From contig JAGWHO010000003.1 in assembly GCA_028866715.1 (NCBI GenBank), positions 26,646-90,645 of the forward strand: a stretch of DNA of 64,000 nucleotides, given 5' to 3'. A program made the translations under genes and the position numbers. The notes beneath the pieces are model-generated. The model did not search any database. It saw only the letters and a program-made list of their open reading frames with translations, and was not told the origin of the DNA. Origin of the DNA: Microcaldota archaeon (GTDB taxonomy: Archaea; Micrarchaeota; Micrarchaeia; Micrarchaeales; Micrarchaeaceae). This document shows positions 1 to 7,892 of the stretch, piece by piece (within the stretch, counting starts at the first letter, position 1; each line of letters begins with the position of its first letter).

Positions 1-486
1 GGACAGTGATCTGTCCTTCGGGGCTGCCGTCCTGCTGCCCAACAGCACGCTGTGGGTGCTGATTATATCAAGTATCGTGTCTTCGTCAAGGCCAAGCTTT
101 TCGTCGCGATGGCCCCTCAGGGCGATATCGTTGGAGGTCACATACGAGACGAATCTCGAGTCTGATGCTATCTCTTCCGGGATATCGGGAGCCTTGATGC
201 CCTTGTCGCGCGCGTCGCTGTACGCGTCTGCCGCCAGCAGGATTGCAAAATTCTGGTATGCGTCTCCAACGCCCTGGAGCGTTGCCCAGTCAATGCTGTT
301 GATGTCGGCATTCGCAGGCGCGGGCGGGTTCCTTGAAAACTCCAGGAGCATCGATATCATGTGCATATCGTCTCTAGGTTCCTCGGGGAATATCTGCGCC
401 TTGGTATAGCGGGGTTGCACCCTGAGCACGCGACCGGCTTCGCGCATCGCGGCTGCCCATTCCTCTCTTGTCGAATCGTCTGGCAT
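1..486 (-). CDS. Unknown protein, C-terminus cut by window edge
   Basis: An open frame of 162 codons runs from ATG at 486 to base 1 without a stop, so the C-terminus lies outside the window. The product starts MPDDSTREEWAAAM and is acidic and soluble-looking, with no membrane segment or motif that I recognise. The gene points the same way as its neighbour at 528-1070. That neighbour stops 41 bases upstream, and the A/T-rich spacer may hold a promoter. The shorter frame on the opposite strand (56-409) looks like a shadow. Function unknown. Confidence 0.6.
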   Translation of the reverse strand, partial: MPDDSTREEWAAAMREAGRVLRVQPRYTKAQIFPEEPRDDMHMISMLLEFSRNPPAPANADINSIDWATLQGVGDAYQNFAILLAADAYSDARDKGIKAPDIPEEIASDSRFVSYVTSNDIALRGHRDEKLGLDEDTILDIISTHSVLLGSRTAAPKDRSLS

Positions 487-527
487 GTGTATCACTAATA
501 TTATTTTAACTTAAATCCGTCTTAACG

Positions 528-1070
528 TCAGCACTCGTCATCCGTCCTTACGAGCGGATGCGCGCCTGCGTGTTGGAGAAGCTCGGTGAATCTTACGAAA
601 AGCCTCTCTCCTGCCTCGTCTACGATGTTGAGCTCCTTGCATGCGTTGTACCCGGGGTATATGCCGCCTGTGCTGTCCGTTAGGAATTTGCCGAGCTTCC
701 TGTGGCGCTCGCTGTCTATAGTCGCAAAGTTCGAGTCCGTGCAAAACAATCCCGCAGGAAGCTTTACCTTGCTCTCCGGATGCTCGGTGACAAGGTATTT
801 TGTGCCCTCAGCTTCGCCCATGTCTGTGTCGATGTGCGCCCGGTACAGCCCGTGTCTTGCCGCCTGGCCTGCAAAGTACATCACGAGTTCCACGCAACGC
901 TCCTGTTTTGCCTTTGGCAGGCTCATCGCAAATTCGGAGAGGTTCTCCATGAATTCCGTCGGCGTATTAGCATCGATGACCTTTGCAAGAGTGAACTTGC
1001 CGTCATCTGTCTTCTCGTCTATGCTGTGGCCGCTTGAGAGCGTGCCCCTAGCGGCTGATGAGGACTGCAT
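528..1070 (-). CDS. Unknown 180-residue protein, probably leaderless
   Basis: Unrecognised soluble protein of 180 residues. The ATG at 1070 lies about 25 bases downstream of a strong TATA box (1091-1100 on this strand), so the mRNA is probably leaderless. The sequence is mixed alpha/beta in character with single Cys residues and no clear Zn site or signal peptide. Long overlapping frames on the plus strand (586-1101, 702-1037) are judged shadows, because only the minus frame has an archaeal promoter at the right distance. No function is assigned. Confidence 0.6.
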   Translation of the reverse strand: MQSSSAARGTLSSGHSIDEKTDDGKFTLAKVIDANTPTEFMENLSEFAMSLPKAKQERCVELVMYFAGQAARHGLYRAHIDTDMGEAEGTKYLVTEHPESKVKLPAGLFCTDSNFATIDSERHRKLGKFLTDSTGGIYPGYNACKELNIVDEAGERLFVRFTELLQHAGAHPLVRTDDEC

Positions 1071-1087
1071 GAGGTATAATGTTTGTA

Positions 1088-1103
1088 GCGTTTATATATA
1101 AGC
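1088..1103 (-). promoter_or_regulatory. TATA-box promoter of the 528-1070 gene
   Basis: The palindromic TTATATATAA core at 1091-1100 is centred about 25 bases upstream of the ATG at 1070. That is the normal archaeal TATA-to-start-site distance, so transcription should begin at or next to the start codon. Confidence 0.6.
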
Positions 1104-1158
1104 ACTCGATACATCCGTCTTTTGACGCACATTGGATTGGAGAGTAACGAGACGCGGA

Positions 1159-2217
1159 TTACTTGTCCCTTGTATACATCTCCCTGATTGCCTCGACGAA
1201 TATAGGCCTGAAGCTGTTGTCCGGCAATAAATTGAACGCGTCCATCAGTGCCAGCTCGGCCTGCTCTCCGTAGCTCTTGGCAAGCTCCGTCGCCTTCTCG
1301 ATTGAGCTGTACTTCTCTATCGTCTCTACGAGGAATCGGATCTCCTCTGCCGTCTTATCCTCTCTTTTCTTTGCGTAGATGCTATTGATCATTGCCCGCT
1401 CTTCCTGCGTTGCGCTCTGGTAAGTGTAGATTATTATCGCGGTCAGCTTGCCCTCGTAAAGGTCGCCGTATCTCTGCTTCCCGAACTTCGCCTCGTCTGC
1501 AATCATGTCGAGTATGTCGTCCTTTATCTGGAAGGCTACGCCTGCATAGGCGCCCACAGTTTCGAGAGCCCTTATCACGTTTTCAGGCTGGTTTGCGAGC
1601 ATAGCGCCGATTACCATAGGGTCCATCACAGAGTATCTGCATGTCTTCTCCTTTACTATGTGGAGGTAACGCTCCATGGTTACGCCCTCGAGGCTCTTGC
1701 CTATGAAGTTGACATCCATTGCCTGCCCCTCGCTGGTCCTGAGCAGGGTATTATACGTTCTTGAGGATATGAGTGTGCCTATTGCGGCAGCGGATTTTCC
1801 GAATTCAGAAAGCATGCTGTCCGCAATCATGTGAAGCGTGTCGCCTACAGTTATGGAGAGAGGGATTCCGTATTTCATGTGCAGGGTCGGCAGGCCGCTC
1901 CTCACCTTGGCGCCGTCCATAATGTCGTCATGGACCAGCACCCACTCCTGCGTCATTTGGATCACAGCAGCAATCTTGTATGACTCCTCCTTCGGCACCC
2001 CGAACATCTCTGCGACAAGCATGACAAGCCCGGGCCTCCTGTAGCCGCTCGGCCTTGAAGGATATTCTCTAACTATGTCGTAGAACCACTTGGCGTCGTT
2101 GTCCGCACCGCGCTCCGCGTCGGCGATGCGATTCATTATCTCGTGATGGACCAGAGGCTTTATCTCGGCTACATAGCCCTTGAAGCCGCTGTGCTCCACG
2201 TGCCTGTGCTTATCCAA
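1159..2217 (-). CDS. Polyprenyl (geranylgeranyl-type) diphosphate synthase
   Basis: Condenses isopentenyl diphosphate onto an allylic diphosphate to make the isoprenoid chains of archaeal lipids. Both Asp-rich motifs are present: HDDIMD in the first half and KDDILD in the second, followed by the GDLYEGKLT segment. The residue five before the first Asp-rich motif is Trp; in this family a bulky residue there usually limits chain length, so a GGPP-type product is inferred. At 352 residues it is of normal length. The start is TTG at 2217, just below a TATA box near 2252. A paralogue lies directly upstream (2322-3389). Confidence 0.88.
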   Translation of the reverse strand: MDKHRHVEHSGFKGYVAEIKPLVHHEIMNRIADAERGADNDAKWFYDIVREYPSRPSGYRRPGLVMLVAEMFGVPKEESYKIAAVIQMTQEWVLVHDDIMDGAKVRSGLPTLHMKYGIPLSITVGDTLHMIADSMLSEFGKSAAAIGTLISSRTYNTLLRTSEGQAMDVNFIGKSLEGVTMERYLHIVKEKTCRYSVMDPMVIGAMLANQPENVIRALETVGAYAGVAFQIKDDILDMIADEAKFGKQRYGDLYEGKLTAIIIYTYQSATQEERAMINSIYAKKREDKTAEEIRFLVETIEKYSSIEKATELAKSYGEQAELALMDAFNLLPDNSFRPIFVEAIREMYTRDK

Positions 2218-2280
2218 GGAACCTACACATATTTTTACGTCTTCCGAAATATATATAGCTTATGAGAGACGTACCAGGAA

Positions 2281-2300
2281 GGCCATAACCGGCCATTACC
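2281..2300. repeat. Two tandem copies of a 10-bp unit
   Basis: GGCCATAACC is followed directly by GGCCATTACC, one mismatch apart, in the roughly 100-bp spacer between the two prenyl synthase genes. Function unknown; it could be chance. Confidence 0.4.
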
Positions 2301-2321
2301 GGGTTGGCTGTCTGAACCGCC

Positions 2322-3389
2322 TTATTTGGTCCTGGATATCATGAAGGCGGCAAGGTTCTTTAGTATATCTTTGGCCTCTGATTCGGGAATAAGCTTATCT
2401 GCCTCGTCCCACGCCTGCTTGAGGATCTTCTCGCCAAGCTCTGTGACATACTCCTTCGATCCGTACTTCGTTATTATCGCTATGGCTTCGGTTATCAGCG
2501 CCTTGTCCCTCGTGTGCATTCCAAGGATCTCTATGAGCCTATTCTTGTCTTCTTGATAGCCTGTCTGAAGGACATGTATCACCATGAGGGTTATCTTGCC
2601 CTCTGAGATGTCATCGCCTACACCGCCTTTGGTCTTTGAGACGTTGCTCTCGTATATCGCCAAGACATCGTCCTGGATCTGGAAGACAATCCCTACTGTG
2701 GCGCCGAACTTGCCCAGCGCCTCGACCACATTCTGAGGCGCGTGCGCGATTATTGCGCCCATCTCCATCGCGAATCTTGGAAGCACGCCGGTCTTGTCGT
2801 GCACCATCTGCAGGTATTTGTCAGGCGTTATTGATGCGGGATCTATCAGGCCTTTGTGCCACGATATGTCAGTAGCCTGGCCTATCGAGAGCCTCGTCAT
2901 GTTAGCTATGTACGTGGACATGATCCTGTTCTTAGTTTCCATATCAAGCTTCTTGCTGTCAATAAGCGCCCTTATCGGGAAGAAGTACATGAAATCGCCG
3001 AGATTTGTGGCCACGTCTATGCCGAACTTTATGTGAGCGGCAGGGGCGCTCCTCCTCATCGGGGAGTTGTCCTCTATGTCATCATGGACCAGCGTGCCGT
3101 TGTGTATTACCTCCGGTATTATGGCAAACTCGAGATAGTCCATCGGGTTCTTGCCCAATGCCTGTATCGTAAGGAGCGCGATGGCAGGCCTCCATCTCTT
3201 GCCGCCGAGGTCAAGCAGGTACCATGACGGCTCTAGGATGCTCTTGTTTATCGCTTCAGTATCGTATGTGTAGCCTGCCCTGCCCAGAAGGCTCTCTATG
3301 TAGCGCTCGTCCGACCTCTTCTTCAGGTATTTCTCAAGTTCGGTATTCACAAGCTTAGAATTTTCTGCAAGATATTCGTCTATGTTCAT
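2322..3389 (-). CDS. Polyprenyl diphosphate synthase, second paralogue
   Basis: Second trans-prenyltransferase, 355 residues, with ATG at 3389. The first Asp-rich motif is HDDIED. The second reads QDDVLA, so its last Asp is replaced by Ala, and a GGVGDDISEGK segment follows. Gly sits five residues before the first motif, where the tandem paralogue has Trp. By family rules this suggests a longer product, but that is inference. It lies upstream of and co-oriented with the 1159-2217 gene, with about 100 bases and a separate TATA box between them, so the two may be expressed independently. Confidence 0.85.
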   Translation of the reverse strand: MNIDEYLAENSKLVNTELEKYLKKRSDERYIESLLGRAGYTYDTEAINKSILEPSWYLLDLGGKRWRPAIALLTIQALGKNPMDYLEFAIIPEVIHNGTLVHDDIEDNSPMRRSAPAAHIKFGIDVATNLGDFMYFFPIRALIDSKKLDMETKNRIMSTYIANMTRLSIGQATDISWHKGLIDPASITPDKYLQMVHDKTGVLPRFAMEMGAIIAHAPQNVVEALGKFGATVGIVFQIQDDVLAIYESNVSKTKGGVGDDISEGKITLMVIHVLQTGYQEDKNRLIEILGMHTRDKALITEAIAIITKYGSKEYVTELGEKILKQAWDEADKLIPESEAKDILKNLAAFMISRTK

Positions 3390-3521
3390 CTCTAATCCCC
3401 ACGTTTAAGCGTAGGATATGTCTTATAGCGGTTTATATTCCTATCTGCAAGCTTGGTTAAAGACGAAGCTGTATGAAGCGGGATAAAAGCCTTGGCTATT
3501 CTGCGATGTTATAAAAAGAGA

Positions 3522-3543
3522 TTGGGCTGGCGAACCAGCCCAA
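3522..3543 (-). terminator. Hairpin plus U-tract terminator
   Basis: A perfect 9-bp stem (TTGGGCTGG paired with CCAGCCCAA) closes a four-base loop that reads TTCG on the minus strand. It is followed on that strand by TCTCTTTTTAT. It sits 5 bases past the stop codon of the 3549-3857 gene. This is a bacterial-looking intrinsic terminator; many archaeal terminators need only the U-tract. Confidence 0.75.
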
Positions 3544-3548
3544 AAGAG

Positions 3549-3857
3549 TTATCTGCGCCTTCTTGCCCTTGCAGATCTTGCAGGAGCGGCAGGTGCTGCA
3601 GAAGCGCCCTTCTCGCTTATGCTTATTATGAAGGCGATTATCGCTATCCAGAATACCGCATCGATCAATAGGCTCGCTATGTTGAGGTGCCACGGGTTGT
3701 ACTGCGGCGCTATGACCAGCTTGTAGAGCCAAGCCGTAGGATATCCGTACCACGTCGCGCCTACGAGGCCAGCGGGCGTGCTGCTTATCACTCCGGTTAT
3801 CAGGGTGACTACTATTCCCCCGACCACAGAAACTATGCCTGATTTGTAGCTCATCAT
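3549..3857 (-). CDS. Small membrane protein with Ala/Arg-rich tail
   Basis: 102-residue protein with about three hydrophobic segments (roughly residues 8-28, 38-52 and 60-80), then a short Ala-rich linker ending in SARARRRR. Two ATG codons lie in tandem at 3857 and 3854. The basic C-terminus resembles the ARPRRRR end of the membrane protease at 46294-48135. The gene is followed by a strong hairpin terminator and is probably monocistronic. Function unknown. An overlapping frame (3496-3753) is a shadow. Confidence 0.65.
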   Translation of the reverse strand: MMSYKSGIVSVVGGIVVTLITGVISSTPAGLVGATWYGYPTAWLYKLVIAPQYNPWHLNIASLLIDAVFWIAIIAFIISISEKGASAAPAAPARSARARRRR

Positions 3858-3906
3858 ATTCTCACGCTACAAGCTTGTCAAGCTGAATTAAAAAGGTTTC
3901 TTTTGG

Positions 3907-4380
3907 TCAGCCCATGTCCTTTGGGCTGATCTCGGTCCTGCGCTCCTCGCTCGTTGTGTAAATGTGCTCGAGCCTTATCCTGAATATCCTGAACTCTGCC
4001 GGCTCAGTGTAGTTCATAGGGTCGTACCTTGCGCCAGGGTTCTCTGTCCCGCTGAAAAGCTTCCTGCAATAAGTATCTATAGCCGCAGGCACGTCCTGCC
4101 TGTTTAGCTGCTCCACAACCCCGGATGCCTGGACGGCATCGTACCTGCCTATGGGGGTATGTGAATCGAATATCACGAACGCTACGTTCGGATTCTCGAT
4201 TATGTTCTTGGCGTGAAGCGTGTCTATCGCAGATATGAAGTAGAAGTTGTAGTCCCTGTCATGCGCGTAGAACACAGTGGCTGCCCATGGCTTGGCCGAG
4301 CTGTCGCACGTCGAGAGCACCATGTACTTGTTGCCCTCTATGAGCGACCTTGCGATTCTTCCTGCAGTTTCCTTGTCCAT
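3907..4380 (-). CDS. Pyridoxamine 5'-phosphate oxidase-like flavin-binding protein
   Basis: 157 residues with the split-barrel pattern of the PNPOx-like FMN or F420-binding family. An N-terminal helix is followed by YMVLSTCDSSAKPWAATVFY, then FYFISAIDTLHAKNI and NVAFVIFD. Members reduce or oxidise small substrates, or bind haem or flavin; the exact activity cannot be read from the sequence. ATG at 4380 lies 4 bases after the stop of the upstream SDR gene, so the two are probably cotranscribed and may act on related substrates. Confidence 0.75.
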   Translation of the reverse strand: MDKETAGRIARSLIEGNKYMVLSTCDSSAKPWAATVFYAHDRDYNFYFISAIDTLHAKNIIENPNVAFVIFDSHTPIGRYDAVQASGVVEQLNRQDVPAAIDTYCRKLFSGTENPGARYDPMNYTEPAEFRIFRIRLEHIYTTSEERRTEISPKDMG

Positions 4381-4384
4381 AAGC

Positions 4385-5158
4385 TTACCAGATGGTCCAG
4401 CCTCCGTCTACGAATATCGTCTGCCCTGTTATGAAGTCGCTAGCGTGCGACGATAGGAGCATGAGCGTCCCCTTCAGATCGTCAAGGTTTCCGATGCGGT
4501 TGAGCGGAGCCTTGGACTTGAGGTAGGTGAGCGTCTTCTCGTCCTTGAAGAAATCCTCGGTCATCTCGCTCGGGAAATAGCCTGGCGCGATGGCGTTGAC
4601 GTTCACGCCGCTTTGCGCCCATTCCACGGCAAGCGCCCTCGTCAGGTTTATCACGCCGCCCTTCGCCGCATGATACGATGATACTGGAAAGATGTCCGCG
4701 ACCTGGCCGTATATGCTCGCGATGTTGATTATCTTCCCATGGCCTTGCTTTATCATGTACTTTGCCACCTCCCTGGCAAATACGAACACTGAGACGAGGT
4801 TCGTGTTTATGACCCTCTGCCAGTCCTCCTTAGGCACTTCGGTGGAGGGGCTCTCCGCGCCCGTGCCGGCGTTGTTCACTAGTATGTCTATGCGCTGGAA
4901 TTTTTCATAGGCCTTTGCGACGAACTCCTTGACCTTAGTCTCGTCATTCACGTCCAAAGCCATGTAGAACACGCTTATGCCGTATTTCGCTTCGAGCTGT
5001 TTTGCGAACGCCTCGAGCCTGTCGAGCCTTCGCGCGCATATGGCTATGTTCGCGCCCTTCGACGCAAGCGTCTCGGCAAACAGCTGACCAAGTCCGCTTG
5101 ACGCGCCTGTGATTATCGCGACGTTGCCTTTTATGTTGAAGAGCTCGTCAACATCCAT
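4385..5158 (-). CDS. Short-chain dehydrogenase/reductase (SDR), complete active site
   Basis: NAD(P)-dependent oxidoreductase of classical SDR type, 257 residues from the ATG at 5158. The cofactor motif TGASSGLG is at 17-24, NNAG at 95-98, catalytic Ser at about 148, and Tyr162 with Lys166 (YHAAK). The end, FVDGGW, is typical of 3-oxoacyl-ACP-reductase-like members. The upstream ATG at 5224 would overlap the preceding gene, so 5158 is preferred. It shares the N-terminal LFxIKGxVA signature with the SDRs at 61550 and 62379, suggesting one paralogous set. Substrate unknown. Confidence 0.87.
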   Translation of the reverse strand: MDVDELFNIKGNVAIITGASSGLGQLFAETLASKGANIAICARRLDRLEAFAKQLEAKYGISVFYMALDVNDETKVKEFVAKAYEKFQRIDILVNNAGTGAESPSTEVPKEDWQRVINTNLVSVFVFAREVAKYMIKQGHGKIINIASIYGQVADIFPVSSYHAAKGGVINLTRALAVEWAQSGVNVNAIAPGYFPSEMTEDFFKDEKTLTYLKSKAPLNRIGNLDDLKGTLMLLSSHASDFITGQTIFVDGGWTIW

Positions 5159-5189
5159 GATATCGCTTGTGAGAACGCGTATAAAATAG

Positions 5190-5885
5190 TTACTCTGGCT
5201 TGAAGAACGGCAGAGGCTCTGCAAGGTTTATCACCTTGACGTAGCCAGTGGCTTTGTCGGAGAGTTTTCTCTCGGCAGTGACCCTGTCGGTGTTGTAATC
5301 GTACATCAGCGCGGAAAACGGCTCCTTCTCGCCTACCTTCGAATAGGTGAAGACGCGTGTATCGCCTTCCCTGATGAGATCGCCTGTCCCTATGTACCGC
5401 GCGCCCTTTGACACAAACGAGTATATCATCGGCATGCCCTCATCGGAGCCGTTCGTGAGCAGCGCCTTTACGAGCGACGCATAGTCCTTTATCTGCATGA
5501 GCACTATGTTGTCGAACTTTGCCTGCGCCTTTGTGTCGTACATCTCTTTGGGTATCTCGATTATCGGCACCTTGAAGGACTTGAAGTCTATCATGTCTTC
5601 GGAGATATCATCCTTAAGCTCTGCACTCTCTTTGCCGTCATGGCCTATCCTGAGCGTACAGAACTTCCTTATGCTCTGCGACTTCACGTAGTAGATGCAT
5701 CTGGTGTCGCCGAATCTCTCGCCCTGGAGGAACAGCTTGTACGAGCTGCCGTCCTTTATCGCGCGTATGTGCCTCGGTATGTGCGGTTCTCCTACATGTA
5801 TCCTTAAGAGATCCTCCAGGGAGTGCAGTTGCACGTACCTGCCGATGAGCTTGCCCTTCTTCTTGTCATCGTGTTTCTTTGCCAT
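5190..5885 (-). CDS. Unknown 231-residue soluble protein
   Basis: ATG at 5885, product beginning MAKKHDDKKKGKLIGRYVQL. It has a Lys-rich N-terminus followed by a beta-rich body with no Cys pairs, membrane segments or nucleotide-binding motifs. It lies 31 bases upstream of the SDR start and 13 bases downstream of the secreted-protein gene, so it is probably in one operon with them. I do not recognise the family. Confidence 0.7.
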   Translation of the reverse strand: MAKKHDDKKKGKLIGRYVQLHSLEDLLRIHVGEPHIPRHIRAIKDGSSYKLFLQGERFGDTRCIYYVKSQSIRKFCTLRIGHDGKESAELKDDISEDMIDFKSFKVPIIEIPKEMYDTKAQAKFDNIVLMQIKDYASLVKALLTNGSDEGMPMIYSFVSKGARYIGTGDLIREGDTRVFTYSKVGEKEPFSALMYDYNTDRVTAERKLSDKATGYVKVINLAEPLPFFKPE

Positions 5886-5898
5886 CGGCTCACTAAAA

Positions 5899-6726
5899 TC
5901 AGTGCTTGAATATCAGGCTTATCAGGTACATTACAGCATAGGCGGGTTCATACACTGTCGGGAACCCTAGGACCCCCTGGCCTAGCGCGGAGTAATCGTT
6001 TGCCAGGCTTGCCTGGACGTTTATCTGCACGTTGCTCTGCTCGAATACGAGAGGGCTTGCCAGCGAGCTTACGTAAAGCTGCGTGTCATATACGCCGGGC
6101 GTGCCCTCATATACCGGATATATGAAGTTCTGCGATGTGTGGTGCTGCGCTATTACGGTGTATGAATTGTTCCATGCTGGAAGGTTGTGCATGTTTATGA
6201 CGAACGGGCTGTCTGACACTCCTGTGTTGTTTATGGTAACGTATATGCTTGCCGGCTGGCCCGGGCCTGTGCTTATCGTTGTCGGATGAACCGTAAGGAC
6301 GAATACATTGGGCGTCACGTTGACGTATGCCCTGAACCTTACGCTGCCGAGCTTGGAGTAGTTGCCTACGTTGACTGCAGTGAGGTTGAACCCGTATGTG
6401 CCGTTCGCCGCGTTCGGCGCAGTTGTTATCCTTATCGAGAGCTGCTGGTTATAGAGGGATGAATTGGCAGCGAGCCACCCGCTCGGCAGGCTCGATGCGA
6501 GGAACTGGTTCCAACCGAGAGGCAGTGTGACACCGCTCTGGTTCTGCGTTGCTGCCGATATTGTCACGAAGAATGTCTGGCCAGGCCCGACCTTGCCCAG
6601 ATATACAGTACCGTTGTTCTGCAATGTGGCGTTGTACGGCTCAACCATGTTGACGTTCGCTGCGCTGGTGAGCGCCGCAAGCGCTATTATCGTGAGCGCG
6701 CCTACAAAAATCAGGCCTTTGTCCAC
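5899..6726 (-). CDS. Secreted beta-rich surface protein
   Basis: 275 residues from a GTG start at 6726. The N-terminus has a hydrophobic stretch (residues 4-22, ending LAALTSA) that looks like a Sec signal peptide. The body has many N-x-S/T sites and two beta-sandwich-like stretches, the second (PTTISTGPGQPASIYVTINN) resembling Ig-fold or NEW3-type domains of archaeal surface proteins. A short hydrophobic end (YAVMYLISLIFKH) could anchor the C-terminus. Likely extracytoplasmic; partner unknown. Confidence 0.7.
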   Translation of the reverse strand: MDKGLIFVGALTIIALAALTSAANVNMVEPYNATLQNNGTVYLGKVGPGQTFFVTISAATQNQSGVTLPLGWNQFLASSLPSGWLAANSSLYNQQLSIRITTAPNAANGTYGFNLTAVNVGNYSKLGSVRFRAYVNVTPNVFVLTVHPTTISTGPGQPASIYVTINNTGVSDSPFVINMHNLPAWNNSYTVIAQHHTSQNFIYPVYEGTPGVYDTQLYVSSLASPLVFEQSNVQINVQASLANDYSALGQGVLGFPTVYEPAYAVMYLISLIFKH

Positions 6727-6760
6727 TGGATCACTTCTTTAATTGCGATGTCAAAGCTTA

Positions 6761-7315
6761 TTAACTTAATGCATGTTTCTCTCGCAGCATGGACAGCGCT
6801 CGGCCCATGTTGTCTGACAGCTGCCTTCGGGTGCCTGAATTGGAGACGAGCATGTCAGCGGAGTGTATCACCCTGCCTATCCCGAGCTTCTTGTTCTCGT
6901 TGTCGCGCCACCTGAACTCCTTGAAGCTCTTGACGTCAGAGGGTCTTGCGCGCGCCTTTATCCTCTCGTATCTGAGCCTCTGGGGCGCGACCAGCGCTAT
7001 TACCGGGATGATCTTCTTCAATTTGCGGCGCATGTAGAGCACCTCGTCGATGTCCCTGACGCCGCTTATCGCTATGTCGCCCCTCATCCTTGAAATGTCT
7101 TTTATCGCGAATTTTGCCGTCATGTCCATGCCCAGTTTCTTGCGCATCGCTATGGCGAAATGCTCTATGTTCTTTGCCGTTATCTCTATGCCCCTATGGC
7201 GCATCTCCTTCTTTATGAAATCGGAAAGCTCCACGACCTTGAAGCCCTTCTTCTTTAGTATCTCTGCTGCCGTGCTCTTTCCGCTGCCTGGCATTCCTGT
7301 AATCGCTACTATCAT
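6761..7315 (-). CDS. UPF0200-type P-loop nucleotide kinase
   Basis: 184 residues starting MIVAITGMPGSGKSTAAE, with a P-loop at residues 7-14 (GMPGSGKS). The following SDFIKKEMRHRGI and SGVRDIDEVLYMRR segments fit the archaeal UPF0200 family, related to dephospho-CoA and adenylate kinases. The phosphate acceptor is not known with certainty. ATG at 7315 is 4 bases after the pilin-like gene stop, so it belongs to the response-regulator/pilin operon. Confidence 0.8.
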   Translation of the reverse strand: MIVAITGMPGSGKSTAAEILKKKGFKVVELSDFIKKEMRHRGIEITAKNIEHFAIAMRKKLGMDMTAKFAIKDISRMRGDIAISGVRDIDEVLYMRRKLKKIIPVIALVAPQRLRYERIKARARPSDVKSFKEFRWRDNENKKLGIGRVIHSADMLVSNSGTRRQLSDNMGRALSMLREKHALS

Positions 7316-7319
7316 AGGA

Positions 7320-7892
7320 TCACGTGTACTTGGCTGTGAAGCTCGCCATCTCCTGCACGTTGTTCAGGTTGGACGGCAGGTCGCTGATCGTGTAGTTGAG
7401 CCAGAGTATGCCGCTGAACGAGTTGCCTAACTGCGATGTCGCCTTGCCGAAATGGGTGTAGCAGTATACGGTTATGAGCCCGGAGCCGCTTGACGAGAGG
7501 GATATGCTGTTTGCTGGAGGAGAATTGAACGGTGTGTTGAACGGTACGATTGCTGGGTAATACTGCGGCGCTTTCGTGTACGGCAAAAGATTCACATTCC
7601 CGTAAGCCGGGTAGTCTCTTGTCGCGTTTGCGGCGCTTGAGCAGCCTGCCCCATTTATCGTCAAGGTGCCTCCTGTTGCCTGGGAGAACGCTATGGTCAA
7701 TACCCCCATGGTGTTCATGGTCGCTGCGGTGCACTGGAAGCCTGGCGCGGGATTGCATGTAGTCGGCGCAAGCCTTACGTTGAAAAGGCCGAGCTGAACC
7801 ACCACAGAAAGCGCGATGGCTATGACAAGCAGCGCTATCCCATAAGCGACCATGAAGTCAATTGATGCCTGCGCCTTGTTGTGCAACATCAT
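7320..7892 (-). CDS. Type IV pilin-like protein with class III signal peptide
   Basis: 190 residues. The N-terminus NKAQASIDFMVAYG is followed by a 20-residue hydrophobic helix, the layout of archaeal class III (QxSxE-like) prepilins that are cut before the helix and assembled into filaments. Here Asp replaces the usual Glu. The exported part is Thr/Ser/Asn-rich with several Cys residues. The ATG overlaps the stop codon of the response regulator as TAATG, indicating translational coupling. A second pilin lies at 38553-39077 with the canonical QSAMEYLMTYGWAIL motif. Confidence 0.8.
   Translation of the reverse strand: MMLHNKAQASIDFMVAYGIALLVIAIALSVVVQLGLFNVRLAPTTCNPAPGFQCTAATMNTMGVLTIAFSQATGGTLTINGAGCSSAANATRDYPAYGNVNLLPYTKAPQYYPAIVPFNTPFNSPPANSISLSSSGSGLITVYCYTHFGKATSQLGNSFSGILWLNYTISDLPSNLNNVQEMASFTAKYT

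Noticed and set aside
586..1101. 171-residue plus-strand ORF opposite the 528-1070 gene
   Set aside because: No promoter at the right place; composition fits the complement of a coding strand.
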